Assembly: GCA_902795935.1 (NCBI GenBank)
Contig: CADBMS010000150.1
Span: forward strand, 1-14,611
Origin: an uncultured Methanobrevibacter sp.
GTDB taxonomy: Archaea; Methanobacteriota; Methanobacteria; Methanobacteriales; Methanobacteriaceae
Length of the DNA: 14,611 nt
Direction of reading: 5' to 3'
The notes under the pieces were generated by a model, which had not been told where the DNA came from, did not search any database, and worked only from the letters and a program-made list of their open reading frames with translations. A program made the translations under genes and the position numbers. Positions 1 to 7,063 of the stretch are shown one piece after another (positions within the stretch are counted from its first letter, which is position 1; the number at the start of each line of letters is the position of its first letter).

Positions 1-2
1 AT

Positions 3-164
3 AAAAAATATAACAATAATTCGAAAATTAATAATTCGGGGTTTAAAAATTCTAAATTTGATAAAACTGAAATTAATTCTCAATCAATTGAATCTAAATC
101 TGATATTTCTAAAAATAATGTTTCAGAAAAAACAAATTTGTATTATAATTCACCAAAAGATTAA
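3..164 (+). CDS. C-terminal end of an unidentified low-complexity protein (partial)
   Basis: A reading frame is open from the left edge to a TAA at 162-164, giving 53 residues of a protein whose start lies outside the window. The composition is strongly biased to Asn, Ser, Lys, Ile and Asp, with no hydrophobic segment, no cysteines and no recognisable domain. It looks like a disordered polar tail. A T7 run follows 23 bases after the stop, as expected at the end of an archaeal transcript. It converges on the fumarase gene. I do not recognise the protein. In such AT-rich DNA a 53-codon open frame could occur by chance, so confidence is moderate. Confidence 0.5.
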   Translation, partial: KKYNNNSKINNSGFKNSKFDKTEINSQSIESKSDISKNNVSEKTNLYYNSPKD

Positions 165-187
165 TTATTATTAATAAGTTTGGTATA

Positions 188-194
188 TTTTTTT
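188..194 (+). terminator. T-tract terminator of the left-edge gene
   Basis: A run of seven T follows the stop of the left-edge gene in the 51-base convergent gap. Archaeal transcription typically ends at such U-rich tracts, with no stem required. A second T6 run at 212-217 overlaps the end of the fumarase gene. Confidence 0.4.
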
Positions 195-215
195 AGGAAT
201 AACTATGTGGGTTTT

Positions 216-1058
216 TTAGTCATCTTTTAAGATAACTGTTTTATGTCTACTTGCCCAGCATTGGATACAAACACTTATGGGTAATCCTGCAGTGTGTGTA
301 TGTGCAGTTAATATTTTAACATCTAATGCAGTCGTATTTCCACCTAATCCCATTGGACCAACGCCATTTTTATTGATAGTTTCTAATAATTCTTGTTCAA
401 TATTTGCAAGTAATTTATTGGGATTATGTTCTCCAATAGGTTTTAATAATGCTTTTTTAGCAAGTTTCATACTCATATCTGATGATCCTCCCACACCAAC
501 GCCTATAATCATAGGTGGGCATGGTTTTCCTTGAGCTTTATCAACGGTTTCTAGAACAAATTCCTTTATACCAGATATTCCGTCTCCAGGTAATCCCATT
601 TTTAATGCATTATTATTTTCTGAACCAAAACCTTTAGGAAGTATTGTTATTTCTAATTTAGGAGAATCTATTAATTCAATATCTATTTGTGGGATTTGAT
701 TTCCAATATTTTCACTAGTATTCTCACGACTTATTGGATCTACAACATTGGGTCTAAGTGGTGTTTCATTGGTAGCTTGTTTAACTCCATCCTTTATAGC
801 TTGATACAAATTTTCAACTTCAATATTTCCTATTTTTATAAAAAATATGGGTAATCCAGTATCCTGACATAGTGGAATTTTATTTTTTTTAGCAAGCTCA
901 ATGTTGTCAATAATTGCTTTAAGGTTTAATTTACCTAATTCGTCTGTTTCTTTTTTATATGCATTTTTTAATGCTTTTTCAACATCATTTGGTAATTCTA
1001 TAACTGCTTCTTTGTATAAATTACAAACAGCATTTGTAATTTGTTTTTGAGTAATCAT
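216..1058 (-). CDS. fumA: Fumarate hydratase, class I, alpha (N-terminal) subunit
   Basis: A 280-residue protein of the iron-sulfur fumarase/tartrate dehydratase alpha-subunit family, which reversibly hydrates fumarate to L-malate. The usual family blocks are present: a PLCQDTG motif with Cys64, the SENNNALKMGLPGDG region (146-160), a KPCPPMIIGVGVGGSSD block with Cys180, and an SVCIQCWASRH end block with Cys264 and Cys267. Cys64, Cys180 and one of the last two are the expected [4Fe-4S] ligands. Archaeal enzymes of this type need a separate beta subunit, which is not in this window. In methanogens the enzyme serves the reductive branch from oxaloacetate towards succinyl-CoA and 2-oxoglutarate. 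The ATG start has a strong GGGGAGGT ribosome site about 12 bases upstream. The gene lies downstream of porF after 380 bases. Tartrate dehydratase is the alternative but unlikely here. Confidence 0.92.
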   Translation of the reverse strand: MITQKQITNAVCNLYKEAVIELPNDVEKALKNAYKKETDELGKLNLKAIIDNIELAKKNKIPLCQDTGLPIFFIKIGNIEVENLYQAIKDGVKQATNETPLRPNVVDPISRENTSENIGNQIPQIDIELIDSPKLEITILPKGFGSENNNALKMGLPGDGISGIKEFVLETVDKAQGKPCPPMIIGVGVGGSSDMSMKLAKKALLKPIGEHNPNKLLANIEQELLETINKNGVGPMGLGGNTTALDVKILTAHTHTAGLPISVCIQCWASRHKTVILKDD

Positions 1059-1176
1059 CAGTAATTAAACCTCCCCTATATCTCCTTATTGTTCATAGTT
1101 TAAAATAAGTTTTTATTAATCTTAAGTATTATTCTTAAAATAATTTTCTTTATTGGATTTATATTATAGTATCCTG

Positions 1177-1184
1177 TTTTATAT
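1177..1184 (-). promoter_or_regulatory. Candidate TATA box for fumA
   Basis: On the - strand the sequence reads TTTAATATAAAACAG across this site, which resembles an archaeal TATA box. It would place transcription start roughly 90-100 bases before the fumA ATG. Other AT-only stretches nearby could serve equally well, so this is tentative. Confidence 0.25.
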
Positions 1185-1390
1185 TAAATTATTTAATAAT
1201 TATTTTGAACTAATTTGTCATTTCTTTAATACGTGATTAAATTAATTTTACATTTAATTAAATGATATATTAATCTTGCAGTTATAGTTTTAATTAAAGG
1301 TTTATTCAGTATTATGATATTATGAGTATTTATTTTATTTTTTAAAATACTACATATATGTGGTGATAATAAAAAATAAGTAAAAATATA

Positions 1391-1430
1391 AAATTTTTAA
1401 AAAAATAAAATGGGAAAATAAATAAAAATA
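1391..1430 (-). terminator. Terminator of the por operon
   Basis: Just past the porF stop the - strand reads as successive T-rich runs, including a T7 complementary to A7 at 1399-1405. No convincing stem is needed or seen. This fits archaeal U-tract termination and marks the end of the porCDABEF transcript. Confidence 0.45.
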
Positions 1431-1438
1431 TATTTTTT

Positions 1439-1867
1439 TTATTTTAAAATGTCTTTAAGTCTAGCTAAATCATTAACAACTTTTTTTTGTTTTTCAGAAG
1501 TTAATTCCTTAGAATCAGATATTAATGCGCCACTAGGACAATTAGATACACAAACTTTTTCAGTATGTTTATAACATAAATCACATTTATTTGCATAACC
1601 AGATTCAGTAACAATAATTGCCCCAATAGGACAAGCATCACGGCACTGTCCGCAACCAATACATAATTCTTGTTTAATGATAATTGCACCATCAATCTCA
1701 ATAATTGCGTCTTCTGGACAAATATTTAAACAAGGAGCTTTAATAGGGTTACAATGCATACAAAAAACAGGAACTCCATCAATAACTTGAATAGTATTAT
1801 TTGGGCAATTCCGTTCACATTTCATACATTCAATACAAAGTTCTGGTTTAGAAATCAATTCATTCAT
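1439..1867 (-). CDS. porF: PorF, four-cluster polyferredoxin of the pyruvate oxidoreductase operon
   Basis: An iron-sulfur protein of 142 residues with four cysteine groups: CIECMKCERNCP, CMHC...CLNICP, CIGCGQCRDACP and CDLC...CVSNCP. This is enough for four [4Fe-4S] clusters in the fold of the 16Fe ferredoxin-like electron-transfer subunits. It is the last gene of a porCDABEF operon, an order known from Methanothermobacter, where PorE and PorF are thought to carry electrons to or from the PorABCD core. The start is placed at the ATG ending at 1867: the GGAG ribosome site at 1879-1882 is 11 bases away, like the spacing before porE. The ATG three codons upstream would be only 2 bases from it. 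There is no membrane segment or signal peptide, so it is cytoplasmic. Confidence 0.85.
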   Translation of the reverse strand: MNELISKPELCIECMKCERNCPNNTIQVIDGVPVFCMHCNPIKAPCLNICPEDAIIEIDGAIIIKQELCIGCGQCRDACPIGAIIVTESGYANKCDLCYKHTEKVCVSNCPSGALISDSKELTSEKQKKVVNDLARLKDILK

Positions 1868-1882
1868 AACTACCATAACTCC

Positions 1883-2377
1883 TTATTTTTTAAATGCTTT
1901 TTTAGCTTTAATTTGGGAAGAAACAACAATATTATATCGCGTATCTTTAGTTTTAACATTAACTCCTGCTAATTTATCTAAATATTTTTGTTGTTTCTCA
2001 AATTTCAAGCGTTCAATATCAATACAACTTATTGCTCGTTTAGAGCATGCTTTAACGCATGCTTTTTCTTCTTTATCACTACAAAGTGTACATTTACTAG
2101 CTTTTTTATTAGAAATTGATATTGTACCAAAAGGACATACCATCATACATAACCCACAGCCAATACATTTTTCTGGATTAATTTCACCGTTAATATTGGC
2201 TTCAGTTGGACATATTACTTCACAACTAGCATCTTCACAATGTTGGCAGACAATAGGAAAGTAAGAACCTCCTATTTCACAAACATTAATACGTGATTCG
2301 CCATGTAATTTAGCACATGCATCTTGACAATCTAAACAACCATCACATAAATCTGATTGAATTATTAGTTTATCCAT
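1883..2377 (-). CDS. porE: PorE, four-cluster polyferredoxin of the pyruvate oxidoreductase operon
   Basis: A 164-residue iron-sulfur protein paralogous to the next gene. Four cysteine groups are visible: CDGCLDCQDAC near the N-terminus, CQHCEDASCEVICP, CIGCGLCMMVCP, and CTLC...CVKAC, followed by a lysine-rich tail with no cysteines. The arrangement matches 16Fe ferredoxin-like subunits such as those of hydrogenases and CO dehydrogenase. It sits 17 bases after porB, with a GGAGG site 12 bases before its ATG, and porF follows its stop almost at once, so translation is probably coupled. By analogy with methanobacterial por operons it should carry electrons between PorABCD and other redox partners. 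The partner is not known from the sequence. Confidence 0.85.
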   Translation of the reverse strand: MDKLIIQSDLCDGCLDCQDACAKLHGESRINVCEIGGSYFPIVCQHCEDASCEVICPTEANINGEINPEKCIGCGLCMMVCPFGTISISNKKASKCTLCSDKEEKACVKACSKRAISCIDIERLKFEKQQKYLDKLAGVNVKTKDTRYNIVVSSQIKAKKAFKK

Positions 2378-2394
2378 AAGGTATGAATCCTCCG

Positions 2395-3261
2395 TTAGAT
2401 TTTTAGTTCAGCACAAACACTATCAATATATGATTGAATATTGGCTTTATGTTCTTCATCTAAATGTTTAAATCTTTTTTGACTTTCTAAATAAGTATGC
2501 ACTGGTTTTCGTTGGCTTGGTCTGTAAGTTACTTTGAAATCACCATCTTCAATTTCATATAAAACCCATATTCCTGTTTCAACAGCTAAACGTCCAATTT
2601 CAATGGTTTTTTCAGCAGAATATCCCCAACCCGTAGTACATGGTTGGTTTAAATGAATATATGCAGGGCCATCAATTTCAGATGCTTTTTTAACTTTTTT
2701 CATGAAATCTTCAGGATATGATATGGATGCTGTAGCAACATAAGGCACTTCATGAGCAGCCATTATCATTGGAATATTCTTTTTAACTTTATCTTCACCA
2801 AAACTATTTTTTCCTTTAGGTGAAGTAGTAGTACTAGCCCCATATGGTGTAGATCCACTTCTTTGCACACCAGTATTCATGTATGCTTCATTATCATAAC
2901 AAATATATGTTAAATTGTGTCCTCGTTCCATAGCTCCAGATAATGATTGTAAACCTATATCTGCAGTTCCTCCGTCTCCACCAAATACTACAATATTAGC
3001 ATCGCCTTTGCCTTGCATTTTTAATGATTTTTCAACACCAGATGCAACAGCAGAAGCATTTTCAAATGCAACATGTATCCATGGAATTTCCCATGCAGTT
3101 TCAGGATAAGGAGTTGTCATAACTTCTAAGCAACCTGTAGCATTAACTGCAACAGTATTTTCTCCTAATGCTTTTAATGCAAGTCTCACACCAAGTGCAG
3201 CCCCACATCCTGCACAACCTCTGTGTCCAGGTGCTAATAATTCTATTTCAGGTATTTCCAT
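2395..3261 (-). CDS. porB: Pyruvate:ferredoxin oxidoreductase, beta subunit (TPP-binding)
   Basis: A 288-residue subunit that binds thiamine diphosphate and the proximal [4Fe-4S] cluster. HRGCAGCG supplies Cys16 and Cys19, with Cys44 in NATGC and Cys208 in QPCTTGWGY completing the four ligands expected in archaeal PorB. The TPP/Mg site is GDGGTADIGLQSL (95-107), followed by YDNEAYMNTGVQRSG (122-136). The reaction is pyruvate + CoA + oxidised ferredoxin to acetyl-CoA + CO2 + reduced ferredoxin; in an autotroph or acetate assimilator it runs towards pyruvate. It starts 1 base after the porA stop, with a GGAGG site 10 bases from the ATG. The length is typical. A 2-oxoglutarate or 2-oxoisovalerate enzyme is less likely, given the sequence and the porCDABEF order. 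Confidence 0.95.
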   Translation of the reverse strand: MEIPEIELLAPGHRGCAGCGAALGVRLALKALGENTVAVNATGCLEVMTTPYPETAWEIPWIHVAFENASAVASGVEKSLKMQGKGDANIVVFGGDGGTADIGLQSLSGAMERGHNLTYICYDNEAYMNTGVQRSGSTPYGASTTTSPKGKNSFGEDKVKKNIPMIMAAHEVPYVATASISYPEDFMKKVKKASEIDGPAYIHLNQPCTTGWGYSAEKTIEIGRLAVETGIWVLYEIEDGDFKVTYRPSQRKPVHTYLESQKRFKHLDEEHKANIQSYIDSVCAELKI

Positions 3262-3262
3262 C

Positions 3263-4414
3263 TTAGAATCCCTCCTTTAATCCAATCCAAGTAACATCTT
3301 GTGTAGGATTTTTAGTTTTATTGAAAACATCTATTATCTCTTTAGGTGTAATGTCTCTTCCACCTAATCCTAAAATGTAACCATAAATTTCAACTATATT
3401 TGCAGGAATCTTAGTTTTAAGGTCAGAGTATAATATACCGCCTATTCCAAAGCATACACTTTTATCAAGAACTGCTATTTTACTTGCATTTTTAACTACA
3501 TTAATAATATCTTCTGTAGGAAATGGTCTGTATGTTCTGATTTTAAGCATACCTACTTTTTCACCTTTATTTCTTAATTCATCAACTATTTCTCGTATAG
3601 TTCCACATAAAGACCCCATTGCAACTAAGATGATATCTGCATCATCACAACAGTACCCTTCAACAGTGTCATATTCTCTACCGAAAATTTTTGCAAATTC
3701 TTTATTAATTCTTTTGGAAATTGTCAATGATTTTTGCATTCCTAATTCTAATTGATATCTTGCTTCTAAATAGTAATCTGGATCTGCTAATGTACCAATA
3801 GACATTGGTTTTTTTGGGTCTAAGAATAATAAATCTGCTTCATATGGGGGTAAAAATGAATCTACATCCTCTTGACTTGGTATATCTACAGGTTCAACTG
3901 TATGAGTTAATATAAAACCATCTAAACACACCATACTTGGGATGTGAACTTCTTCAGATAATTTAAATGAAGTTAATGTTGTATCTAGAGCTTCTTGAGC
4001 ATCTTCCACATATACTTGTAACCACCCTGCATCTCTTTGTGAAAGGGAATCTTGCTGGTCATTCCATATACTTAATGGTGCAGATAATGAACGGTTAGCA
4101 TCAGCCATAACAATACTTGTTCTTAATCCAGCAGCTGCAAATAATACTTCATGCATAAGAGCTAAACCTTGACTTGATGTTGCTGTAAATACTCTTGATC
4201 CTGCCCCAGAAGCCCCAACTGCAGCACTTATTGCACTATGTTCTGATTCAACTTTAATATATTCTGCATCCAAATCTCCATCTGCTACAAATTGTGCAAG
4301 ATATTCAGATATGGTAGTTTGAGGAGTAATAGGATAAACAGGAATAACTTGTGGTTTTGCTAATCTTACTGCTTCAGATATTGCACGATTAGCAGTCATT
4401 ATTTTTCGAACCAT
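3263..4414 (-). CDS. porA: Pyruvate:ferredoxin oxidoreductase, alpha subunit
   Basis: A 383-residue alpha subunit, supplying the pyrimidine-binding domain of the TPP site and the C-terminal domain II of the enzyme. Recognisable blocks are YPITPQT (27-33), the ESEHSA segment (56-61) with the conserved glutamate region, the ATSSQGL motif (78-84), and MADANRSLSAPLSIWNDQQD (103-122), characteristic of PorA. Near the C-terminus a GILYSDLKTKIP stretch fits the family. The start is set at the ATG ending at 4414 because an AAGGAGAT ribosome site lies 8 bases upstream and the protein then begins MVRKIMTANRA, as homologues do. The ATG 13 codons further up would overlap porD and has no matching site. 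It forms the catalytic core with PorB. Confidence 0.94.
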   Translation of the reverse strand: MVRKIMTANRAISEAVRLAKPQVIPVYPITPQTTISEYLAQFVADGDLDAEYIKVESEHSAISAAVGASGAGSRVFTATSSQGLALMHEVLFAAAGLRTSIVMADANRSLSAPLSIWNDQQDSLSQRDAGWLQVYVEDAQEALDTTLTSFKLSEEVHIPSMVCLDGFILTHTVEPVDIPSQEDVDSFLPPYEADLLFLDPKKPMSIGTLADPDYYLEARYQLELGMQKSLTISKRINKEFAKIFGREYDTVEGYCCDDADIILVAMGSLCGTIREIVDELRNKGEKVGMLKIRTYRPFPTEDIINVVKNASKIAVLDKSVCFGIGGILYSDLKTKIPANIVEIYGYILGLGGRDITPKEIIDVFNKTKNPTQDVTWIGLKEGF

Positions 4415-4439
4415 TTTTTTATCTCCTTTATCATTTATT

Positions 4440-4682
4440 TTATTCTCTTTCAAGCTCTATGGCATTTACTGGACATTCATATGCACATATTCCGCATCCT
4501 TTACAATAATCATAATTAATATTATATTTTTTATCTACACATCCATCCGGACAAAAAATATAACAGTTTTCACAATCTATACATTTGTCTTTATCTATTA
4601 TAGGCTTGAATGTTCTCCAACTTCCAGTTTTATTTTGTTTGGAGCTGCCGGGTTCTTTAATAGTTCCTCCTATGGATTCCAT
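4440..4682 (-). CDS. porD: Pyruvate:ferredoxin oxidoreductase, delta subunit (2x[4Fe-4S] ferredoxin)
   Basis: An 80-residue ferredoxin-like subunit with two clusters: CIDCENCYIFCP and CKGCGICAYECP. In the separate-subunit type of archaeal enzyme PorD passes electrons from the PorB cluster to external ferredoxin. The N-terminus (GGTIKEPGSS, then WRTFKPI) is the usual docking extension of delta subunits. An AGGTGAT ribosome site lies close before the ATG. It follows porC after 71 bases and precedes porA by 25 bases. Confidence 0.93.
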   Translation of the reverse strand: MESIGGTIKEPGSSKQNKTGSWRTFKPIIDKDKCIDCENCYIFCPDGCVDKKYNINYDYCKGCGICAYECPVNAIELERE

Positions 4683-4730
4683 TATTTAATCACCTTTAAT
4701 AATTATTTGTTTTAATTTTTAATTTTAATA

Positions 4731-4740
4731 TTTTTTATAA
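4731..4740 (-). promoter_or_regulatory. Possible internal TATA box between porC and porD
   Basis: The - strand reads TTATAAAAAA here, about 50 bases before the porD ATG, so transcription starting about 25 bases downstream would leave a leader of roughly 25-30 bases containing the SD. It may be an internal promoter or merely AT-rich spacer. Confidence 0.25.
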
Positions 4741-4753
4741 GTAATTTGATAAT

Positions 4754-5275
4754 TTATTTAATTCCATTATAGGCAAGTGTTGCTGCTTCAGCATTTTTTT
4801 CTCCAACTTTACCAGGGAATGTTTCTTTTATAACTTTGGTTATGGAATCAAGGTTTACTTCATTTGTTAATCCAGAATATGCTCCAAGCATTATTGTATT
4901 TACAATTGGTAATCCTAGTTGTTCTAAAGCTATACCTGTTGCATCTATTGTGGATGTTTCTTTTTTGGAGTTTACTTCTTTATTAGTGTTTACAATTACT
5001 TTTCCATTATCTACTAATCCATTATATACGTCCACTACATTTAATAATCCATCATCTAATACTAAAACATGATTTGGATTGTATACTTGATATCGTCTTT
5101 TTATTGGTTTATCATCGATACGAGTGAATGCCATAACTGGAGCACCTCTACGTTCTACTCCAAAAAAAGGAAAAGCTTGTGAATATTTTCCGTCTTCGAA
5201 TGCGGCTTTTGCTAATATTTCTGCTGCGGTTACAGCACCTTGTCCGCCACGTCCGTGGAACCTAATTTCAATCAT
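4754..5275 (-). CDS. porC: Pyruvate:ferredoxin oxidoreductase, gamma subunit
   Basis: A 173-residue subunit of the gamma domain family. The opening RFHGRGGQG (5-13) and [10 protein letters not shown] (38-47) are hallmark motifs; the latter helps bind CoA in related enzymes. It is the first gene of the operon, about 190 bases from the divergent DHPS-like gene. The ATG is preceded at 7 bases by TGGAGGT, one of the strongest ribosome sites in the window, and a TATATATAT element lies just upstream. Being first in the transcript, it sets the unusual order gamma-delta-alpha-beta-E-F known from methanobacterial por operons. The length is near the family norm. Confidence 0.93.
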
Positions 5276-5280
5276 ATTTT

Positions 5281-5286
5281 ACCTCC
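5281..5286 (-). promoter_or_regulatory. Strong ribosome binding site of porC
   Basis: The - strand reads TGGAGGTAAAATATG. The GGAGGT core complements the archaeal 16S 3' end and is 7 bases from the porC ATG, in keeping with high expression. Confidence 0.7.
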
Positions 5287-5317
5287 ATTCTCCATGGTTA
5301 ATCATTATAAATTATTA

Positions 5318-5328
5318 ATATATATATC
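5318..5328 (-). promoter_or_regulatory. Candidate TATA box of the por operon
   Basis: The - strand reads GATATATATATTAATAA across this site. Transcription starting about 25 bases downstream, near 5295, would give a short leader that just includes the SD. It shares the roughly 190-base divergent gap with the promoter of the DHPS-like operon. Confidence 0.45.
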
Positions 5329-5409
5329 TAGTGGTATCATTTAAACTCATTTTCTAGACATATTTTAATTAAAAAAATTTACAAAAGAATAGGAATTATA
5401 TCTATTATA

Positions 5410-5418
5410 TTTATATTA
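5410..5418 (+). promoter_or_regulatory. Candidate TATA box of the DHPS-like/ncsA operon
   Basis: TTTATATTA lies about 50 bases before the ATG at 5464. Initiation about 25 bases downstream would leave a leader of 20-25 bases containing AGAGGACT at 5448-5455, the apparent ribosome site. Confidence 0.4.
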
Positions 5419-5463
5419 ATAAACAACCACAAATAATTAAAAGAAAAAGAGGACTAAAAAAAT

Positions 5464-7044
5464 ATGAAAATATTAATAATCACTGGAAAATTAGCATTTA
5501 ATCTAATAAAAAAACAAATAAATCAAAGTAAACATGAAGTAATAGTCCATTCAATAGATATACCTATAGCAGCATTCTTAACTCCTAGAAAAATTTCAAA
5601 TGAAGTTAAAAAATTAATAAAAAACAAAAAAATCAAAGAATCTGAAATAGATTTAATATTAATACCGGGATTAATTAAAAAAAGCACGGAAATTATCACG
5701 AAAGAAACAGGAATACCTGCATATAAAGGACCTACAGATGCAGCAGATTTATCAACAGTACTAGAAGTTATTGATAAAATAAAATTATCTGCCACAACTT
5801 CAGCAGACAAATTAATACAAGAACAACAAAAGCAAAAAGCATTAAATTTCATAGAAAATTATGAAAAAGACAAAAAAAAAATTCAAAAACTTTTAAAAAA
5901 ACCAGAAAACATAAAGATACGAAATTTACCTGTAGGTCATGATTTTCCAATGAGAGTTCTTGGTGAAATATCACTAGCCCCATTATTAACAAAAGACGAA
6001 CTAGCAAAAAAAGTAAAATACTATATAAAAAATGGGGCAGATATGATAGACATAGGGATGGTTGCTGGAGAAAATTTATCCAAAATAATACCTGATTTAT
6101 TAAAAACAGTAAAATCAGTAGCAGGAGATATTCCTGTGAGTGTAGACACCCTAAACACTCATGAAATAGAAACTGCAATAAAACATGGGGCGGACATGAT
6201 TCTAAGTATAGATCATGGAAACTGTGATGAACTACTTCCATTATTGGAAGAACATAAAACCCCAATAGTAATTTTACCAACAAATTATAAAAATTCAATC
6301 ATCCCAAAAGAAGTTTACGAAAGAGTGGAATATTTAGAAGAACTAAAAGAAAAATGCAAAAAACTTCCAATAATTGCAGATTTAGTATTAGATCCAATAA
6401 ATAGTGCAAGTATTGTGGATTCAATCATGGCATATAATGAATATCATAAACGAAACCCAGATCCTCTATTTTGGGGTGTAGGTAATGTAACAGAGTTATT
6501 AGATGCAGATTCAACTGGAGTAAATTCATTATTAACTGGAATTGGTATGGAAGTAGGTGCTAATATATTATTCACACCAGAAGCAAGTTCTAAAGCTAAA
6601 GGAAGTATATATGAATTAGCAACTTCTTCAAAAATGATGTTTTTAGCAAAACATAGGGGATCAATACCTAAAGATTTAGGAATCAATCTTATAATGTTTA
6701 AAGATAAAAGATATGCAGAACCAATACCTTTTGATTTATCCGTACCTATTATTGATGCTAAAGGTTTAGATAAATTTGTATTAGATAGGGCTGGTAGTTT
6801 TAAAATAAACATTGTTGAAGATAAAATAATAATAGTCCATTACAAAAAAACAAAAGCTAATATTGCAATAAGAGGAAATTCAGCTAAAACAATATATGAA
6901 GAATTAGTAAAACAAGGTTTAGTTACTCGCATAGAACATGCAGCTTATCTTGGTGCTGAATTACAAAAAGCAGAAATAGCATTACGTACTGGTAAACAAT
7001 ACACTCAAGATTTAGTTTTATTCAATAAACAATTTTCAATATAA
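5464..7044 (+). CDS. Dihydropteroate synthase-like protein, archaeal three-domain type (TIGR00284-like)
   Basis: A 526-residue cytoplasmic protein of the dihydropteroate synthase-related family found in methanogens. Residues 1-150 form an N-terminal domain not found in bacterial DHPS, ending in a lysine-rich helix. Residues about 160-400 resemble the DHPS TIM barrel: GADMIDIG (191-198), IPVSVDTLN (223-231), GADMILSID (242-250), LDPI (309-312) and GVGNVTELLDADS (338-350). Residues about 420-520 match a DUF4346-like C-terminal domain (IEHAAYLGAELQKAE, 490-504). Classical DHPS joins p-aminobenzoate to a pterin diphosphate; methanogens instead join a pterin to a ribofuranosyl-aminobenzene in H4MPT synthesis, and this family has been considered there without proof that I can cite. 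It has an AGAGGACT ribosome site and leads a five-gene run. The family assignment is firm, the reaction is not. Confidence 0.85.
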   Translation: MKILIITGKLAFNLIKKQINQSKHEVIVHSIDIPIAAFLTPRKISNEVKKLIKNKKIKESEIDLILIPGLIKKSTEIITKETGIPAYKGPTDAADLSTVLEVIDKIKLSATTSADKLIQEQQKQKALNFIENYEKDKKKIQKLLKKPENIKIRNLPVGHDFPMRVLGEISLAPLLTKDELAKKVKYYIKNGADMIDIGMVAGENLSKIIPDLLKTVKSVAGDIPVSVDTLNTHEIETAIKHGADMILSIDHGNCDELLPLLEEHKTPIVILPTNYKNSIIPKEVYERVEYLEELKEKCKKLPIIADLVLDPINSASIVDSIMAYNEYHKRNPDPLFWGVGNVTELLDADSTGVNSLLTGIGMEVGANILFTPEASSKAKGSIYELATSSKMMFLAKHRGSIPKDLGINLIMFKDKRYAEPIPFDLSVPIIDAKGLDKFVLDRAGSFKINIVEDKIIIVHYKKTKANIAIRGNSAKTIYEELVKQGLVTRIEHAAYLGAELQKAEIALRTGKQYTQDLVLFNKQFSI

Positions 7045-7063
7045 AAAGATATAACTGATTATT

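Larger units (their letters stand above)
1059..1438. other. 380-base intergenic region between porF and fumA
   Basis: No gene is seen here on either strand. It holds, reading on the - strand, the T-rich terminator of the por operon at the high-coordinate end, possible TATA elements near 1160-1190 for fumA, and two purine-rich SD-like blocks (AAGGAGAT near 1078-1085 and GGGGAGGT near 1069-1076) before the fumA ATG. A perfect 10-base palindrome, acatatatgt, lies at 1352-1361 with no clear role. The separate terminator and leader suggest that fumA has its own transcript. Confidence 0.6.

Noticed and set aside
1352..1361. Palindrome acatatatgt in the porF-fumA gap as an operator
   Set aside because: A 10-base AT palindrome is expected by chance in such DNA; it has no repeat elsewhere near a promoter that I could see and is far from the fumA start.
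3263..4453. porA beginning at the ATG ending at 4453 and overlapping porD by 14 bases
   Set aside because: The AAGGAGAT site lies 8 bases before the ATG ending at 4414, and homologues begin close to MTANRA; the extra 13 residues are lysine-rich and unlike the family.
2395..5275. Assignment as 2-oxoglutarate (Kor) or branched-chain (Vor) oxidoreductase
   Set aside because: The gene order C-D-A-B followed by two polyferredoxins, and the PorA block MADANRSLSAPLSIW, indicate the pyruvate enzyme; kor operons in methanogens are arranged differently.
5849..6298. Long reverse-strand open frame opposite the DHPS-like gene, and other such shadows
   Set aside because: Leucine/phenylalanine-rich translation complementary to a clear gene, with no ribosome site or conserved motif.
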